From Euclidia mi (lineage: Eukaryota; Arthropoda; Insecta; Lepidoptera; Erebidae): DNA of 64,000 bases. Position 1 is the first letter of the stretch; each line of letters opens with the position of its first letter. The stretch covers positions 60,283,805 through 60,347,804 of the forward strand of contig OX123190.2 in the NCBI GenBank assembly GCA_944739405.2, given 5' to 3'. The translations under genes and the position numbers were made by a program. Positions 63,465 to 64,000 of the stretch are shown piece after piece. The notes under the pieces were generated by a model, which worked only from the letters and a program-made list of their open reading frames with translations, did not search any database and had not been told where the DNA came from.

Positions 63465-63589
63465 AGCTTTAACGAGACAAAGTGAAAATATTAAAAATCG
63501 TAGAAAAAAAAAAACTATTTGTTTTGTACATATGAAGTTTAAGGTCGCCACAACAAACCCAGACCAAATTCTGCCATTGTTCTTTGTAC

Positions 63590-64000
63590 TGGGCAAGCTC
63601 AGACCATGGGTCCCACCACTGACACAGACTCTGGACCCGCAACTCGTGGGCAGAGTGGTAGAAACCCTCTTTCCTAGGATTCAGGAAAGTCACTCAGATC
63701 CTCCGACGTCGCCGGAAACCATGATTTGGTCCGACAACTTCGAGGTAACGCTGGCTGAGTTAGACCGAGCTGTGCGTCGACTTGCGGCCCGCAACACCGC
63801 ACCGGGTCCCGGGCCGGATATGGGTATGTACTTTGGCCATCTTGGGGGATAGACCCAGGCGGTTATTCACTAGCTGCCTCCGGTACAGCGTATTCCCCAC
63901 CAGCTGGAAGGAAGCCAAGCTGGTCCTCATAAATAAACCCGGCAGGACCGCTGACTCTCCCTCGGCGTTCCGACTCATATCTTGCTGGATGAGGCCGCGA
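63590..64000 (+). pseudogene. R1-like LINE ORF2, reverse transcriptase start (third piece)
   Basis: Right of the inverted repeat the frame gives LGKLRPWVPPLTQTLDPQLV, GRVVETLF, LAELDRAVRRLAARNTAPGP and, after frame changes near 63815 and 63845, SWKEAKLVLINKPGR and a decayed SAFRLISCWMRP, the equivalent of the RPI(S/C)LLD box. This is the R1-clade segment that should follow the RRPY linker at 47954. It runs off the window, so the catalytic FADD/YADD region is not visible. Confidence 0.75.

Larger units (their letters stand above)
47955..63589. mobile_element. TIR-bounded insertion splitting the R1-like LINE
   Basis: GTACAAAGGACAATGGCAGA at 47955-47974 is repeated in inverted form at 63570-63589 with one mismatch in 20 bp. 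R1-like coding ends at the left copy and resumes at the right copy. The simplest reading is a small DNA transposon that entered the R1-like LINE and later received the gypsy elements and a MITE. Its own sequence would be about 47955-48467 plus 63465-63589. No transposase is visible. GTAC could be a 4-bp target duplication, but the flanks leave this open. Confidence 0.55.

Overview
The window looks like repeat-dense heterochromatin-like DNA of an insect, most likely a lepidopteran. It is AT-rich, and almost every recognisable coding stretch belongs to transposable elements of arthropod type: RTE, Jockey, R1-like, CR1-group and I/Jockey-type LINEs, BEL/Pao and Ty3/gypsy LTR elements, an errantivirus-like relic with an envelope gene, and Tc1/mariner, hAT and piggyBac-like DNA elements. 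tRNA-derived and other short repeats look like families common in moths and butterflies; that attribution rests on recall, not on a search. I found no convincing intact host gene. The only host-like sequence is a broken N-terminal piece of a short-chain dehydrogenase near 14.2 kb.

Layout. 1-2.9 kb: minus-strand RTE LINE with an uninterrupted endonuclease-RT frame running off the left edge. 2.9-5.7 kb: end of an errantivirus-like element (integrase tail, frameshifted env, polypurine tract, 3' LTR). 5.7-8.7 kb: 5'-truncated Jockey LINE. 9.0-11.6 kb: decayed RTE LINE and a LINE ORF1 fragment. 11.6-16.4 kb: mostly non-coding, with a transposase relic and the dehydrogenase fragment. 16.4-20.1 kb: hAT-ended element filled by a dead RTE LINE. 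22.2-23.3 kb: internally deleted Tc1/mariner element, apparently inside a tRNA-like SINE. 24.3-31.5 kb: LINE split by a BEL/Pao element with 509-bp LTRs about 98-99% identical and an ACAAC target duplication. 32.1-36.9 kb: LINE with both ORFs open. 37-40.2 kb: GC-rich block, SINE 3' half, AT-rich DNA.

40.2 kb to the right edge is one large nest. An R1-like LINE is cut into three pieces (40.24-41.72, 47.28-47.95 and 63.59-64.00+ kb). Its first gap holds a minus-strand CR1-group LINE, itself hit by a 3'-end RTE insertion with an 11-bp target duplication. Its second gap is bounded by a 20-bp inverted repeat and holds a gypsy element (5' LTR, gag, predicted -1 frameshift site, pol). That gypsy is split by a minus-strand LINE, which carries a TTAA-flanked piggyBac-like element. 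The gypsy is fused tail to tail to a second, reverse-oriented and internally deleted copy of the same family, and a MITE follows.

The genes do not form a host pathway. Their relations are nesting order, shared families (a LINE ORF1 at 10.9 and 56.9 kb; gypsy at 48.5 and 62.5 kb; RTE tails at five or more sites) and relative age. The best candidates for recent or still functional elements are the LINE at 32.1-36.9 kb, the RTE LINE at the left edge and the BEL/Pao insertion, the last being young but internally defective.
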